The translations under genes were made by a program, and so were the position numbers. Shown here in pieces: positions 61,510-64,000 of a DNA stretch of 64,000 nt. The notes beneath the pieces were generated by a model, which was given only the letters and a program-made list of their open reading frames with translations, did not search any database and had not been told where the DNA came from. Every line of letters starts with the position of its first letter. The stretch's first letter is position 1. Source of the DNA: Spirometra erinaceieuropaei (lineage: Eukaryota; Platyhelminthes; Cestoda; Diphyllobothriidea; Diphyllobothriidae); contig CACRXP010000050.1 of assembly GCA_902702965.1 (NCBI GenBank), positions 505,737 through 569,736 of the forward strand, in the 5' to 3' direction.

Positions 61510-62475
61510 CTGCAATTTAAAAGGCACGACAATTAGGTGTCGTTGCAGGACCCAAACCCCGAGTTAGAACGAATCCGCAGTTTTCATATATCAACAAAGA
61601 ATTCATATGTCCAGATTGTGTTGACATTACTGCGGCAGTGAAATGCATGAAATGTATTTGCGAAAGTCATATGAAACATGCGTCGGCAGTATTCCTCCTA
61701 ACAAATAAGAATCAGAATGAGGTTCCTGTCCAGACCTCCAGTCTTTTCCTCCGTTCATGAAGATCCCTCGTAAGCCAGAAACACGCGTGACTGATTTACA
61801 ACAGCCTGCTATATTGTGCTAGGCCTGGAGAGATGCCATTGAGGTGCGTGACACAGATTAGACGGCGGTTTTACTCCACGTCAGTTGTCCCACCCTATTG
61901 CCTGTCCATTCAGCCAGACTCAATCTTCTCCCTATCGTAGGTCGGAATTTGAAGAAAGGATCATGCGGTCGACCATGAGATAACTTCCATCATGTTTACC
62001 TAGTGTATTTGTTCCATAATATGGAAATTATGAGGCAAATTGATGCTATGCCGGACTAATTGTCAGACTGCAAATACCGCTCTCTATATAGGAAATTTAA
62101 AGTTCCTTTCACCCCTTGGCGACACAAGTAAGCTTCCCTTATCGCTGCGCCCACGGTCAGTTTTGGCCGCGTTAGCCTGCAACTGCCATGGGAATAGAAA
62201 ACGGAGTAGATTTCGTACAGGTCCCCCCATTACAAACTAGTGCCTGCGCAAATAATCGTTGTGCTGATACGACGAATAGTTGGTGGTAAAAAATCTTATA
62301 AAAGGAAACGCTGAAATGTTCGAGTTCACTTAACAGCGAAACGGGATGCAACATATACAATTATGATACCGCACTTTAGGGATGCAACAACGGTGAACGC
62401 GGACTATGTAGTGCTTGATGGTCAGCAAACGCCCCGCCCCCCTACAGGCTCCCCCCCCCCCCTACAGGTCAGTAA

Positions 62476-62883
62476 GGCTAGATCACAGTTGGTAGCCAGG
62501 ACCCGTATTACGGGTGGCTAGGGGTTTGCTTACTGAGGCTATTTTGTGGGGCTCCATAATCGCATCTGACCCATTTGGCTTTCGTTTTACGTTTGAGGTT
62601 ACGATTAGGGTACCGCTTAATGGTTTCGGATTTTCGGGTTGGGGTTAAGTCTTTAGGCTTAGGTATTTGGGTTACGGTTAGGTTTTTAGCGTACGATTAG
62701 GTTTTAGTATTACGGCTATGTCTAAGTGCTACGGTCACGTTTACGATTTCGATTAGGTTTAGGGTTGCCGTTAGGGTTAACGGTTAACGTTTAAGGTTAA
62801 GGTTAGGGGTAGGGCTAAGTTTAGGATTAGGGTTAAGGTCGCCGCCCGCTTCCCCATTCCTGGCTACCAACCGCGATCTAGCC
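62476..62883. mobile_element. Non-autonomous DNA element, 8-bp target duplication, telomere-like core
   Basis: Terminal inverted repeats of about 25 bp (GGCTAGATCACAGTTGGTAG at the left; the right end is its inverse with two changes) are flanked on both sides by GTCAGTAA (62468-62475 and 62884-62891). An 8-bp duplication is typical of hAT transposons. The inside (about 62580-62840) is a decayed TTAGGG-like array. No transposase is encoded. Confidence 0.75.
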
Positions 62884-63464
62884 GTCAGTAAAAGTTCACC
62901 AGTTTATGCTACATTGTAGAGTTCGGCCAGGTATGAGTACCCTCATCTGTATTCTCCAGACCCTTTAATCATAAGTGTTGTGTTTAAGTTCGTGTCGCCT
63001 TAAGCATGGACTAAGCCGGAAGTAAATAAATAGAAGGAACAGGCTGTGCGATTTACAGGCTATGGTACAGTAATAATGTAATCGAAAAAACACCCTCAGT
63101 CAAAGGTGGGCGTCCTTAACTATATGCTTTGGACAATGAACCAGGCGACGGACTGGTGATCGTAAACGACAAACGTTCATTCCACCCACTGATGAGCCGC
63201 CAGTAGTATCCCTCACGCACTCGACTGCTTCCTCTATCAGCTGAAGTCTAGTGCAAACTCAACACTTCCCAGTACGCCAGCAGTAAGTTTTGGCGCCAAG
63301 TCCATTACTTGTGTGGTACATTGTTGGCCTAATGGACATAAACACCAAGTGCAGTCTTCAGTTCAGAGATAAAACAGGCATTTCATTGGGTGGCAGGTAA
63401 CTCGGAAGAGGCTCGTCGAACAGGTAGAGTAGATAGAGAGAAGGGATATTAACTAGCATCCCAC

Positions 63465-63563
63465 CTTGTCCTGCAGGAGGCTGTTGCGGCCGTATTGAAG
63501 GAGTCGATGCAGAGCAGCGTAATCACCTAGAGCCGAGGCGATGTGCACTGAACTAGTGCCCTC
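63465..63563 (-). CDS. Ankyrin-repeat exon A
   Basis: The exon is 99 nt, one 33-residue ankyrin repeat, phase 0 on both sides (acceptor TTATAG, donor GTGGGA). GTSSVHIASALGDYAALHRL has the GxTPLHxAxxxGxxxxxxxL pattern with Ser-Val in place of Pro-Leu. It joins ankyrin exon B in frame. Ankyrin repeats mediate protein contacts. The rest of the gene is unknown, and the 5' part lies to the right of the window. Confidence 0.8.
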
Positions 63564-64000
63564 CTATAAGAAAAAAGTAAAGAGAACCGGGAATGTCATT
63601 TTGACCATCTCTTCTCCTTCCCCTTTTTCTTCGTTTCTTCGAAGAGCACGATACTTCAAATTGCTGCATGTAAACGTACACAGGCTGGGCATAAAGCTTG
63701 CCAACAGCACCTCTCAGATACGATTGCGTTTTAAGAGACACTATCAATACGTTCACTCTTCCGTCTTTTTGGGTGGGGGGTGGGGTAAGGACTAGTAAAA
63801 GCTGTCCCGAGTAGACATGAACATGATAAAGCGGTCGCATAGAGATTCAAAATTTGTTATAGAACCGAATGAATCGCATGTTGTCCTAAGCGCCATATAA
63901 CTAAGAGGAAAATGCGTGAAAGCAGTCTAAACCCGATTCGGACCGTAAATGCCCTTTTTCACTTAATAGGTTTTACACTGCTCCTTTTCATATTGACCCA

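Overview
The window is eukaryotic, AT-rich and intron-dominated, and the best explanation is a parasitic flatworm, probably a tapeworm of the Spirometra/Diphyllobothrium/Schistocephalus group. I infer this from the mobile elements: degenerate Penelope-like elements with GIY-YIG domains, a LINE whose C-terminus carries zinc fingers, tRNA-derived repeats and TTAGGG-like arrays. It also fits the large introns. The species is not proven.

The main gene lies on the minus strand and fills positions 1453 to 53820. I assembled 20 exons by hand from splice sites and reading phase. Their joined translation (about 940 residues) follows the order of a TRPM-type TRP cation channel: an N-terminal Cys/His segment, the melastatin homology (SLOG-like) region, the MHR3/MHR4 helical region, a pre-S1 helix, S1 to S6, the pore and the end of S6. 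The phase at every junction agrees, except that the E2/E3 boundary is uncertain. The TRP box, coiled coil and C-terminus would lie beyond the left edge, and the first coding exon was not settled.

To the right, on the same strand, are two 99-nt exons (63465-63563 and 61411-61509). Each encodes exactly one 33-residue ankyrin repeat in phase 0. Weaker exon candidates lie near 57 kb. These probably belong to a separate upstream gene, but an unusual common transcript with the channel is not excluded.

The introns are full of mobile DNA. At least six copies or fragments come from one 1-kb foldback element with 380-bp arms, CAGTG ends and TA flanks (Tc1/mariner-like). There are four LINE copies, one with its reverse transcriptase cut out. 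There are four Penelope-like relics, one a back-to-back inverted pair. Two composite palindromes carry tRNA-like heads. Degenerate telomere-like arrays recur, and one is enclosed in an element with terminal inverted repeats and an 8-bp target duplication. Microsatellites and a 74-base assembly gap are also present. No plus-strand host gene, structural RNA gene or CRISPR array could be supported.
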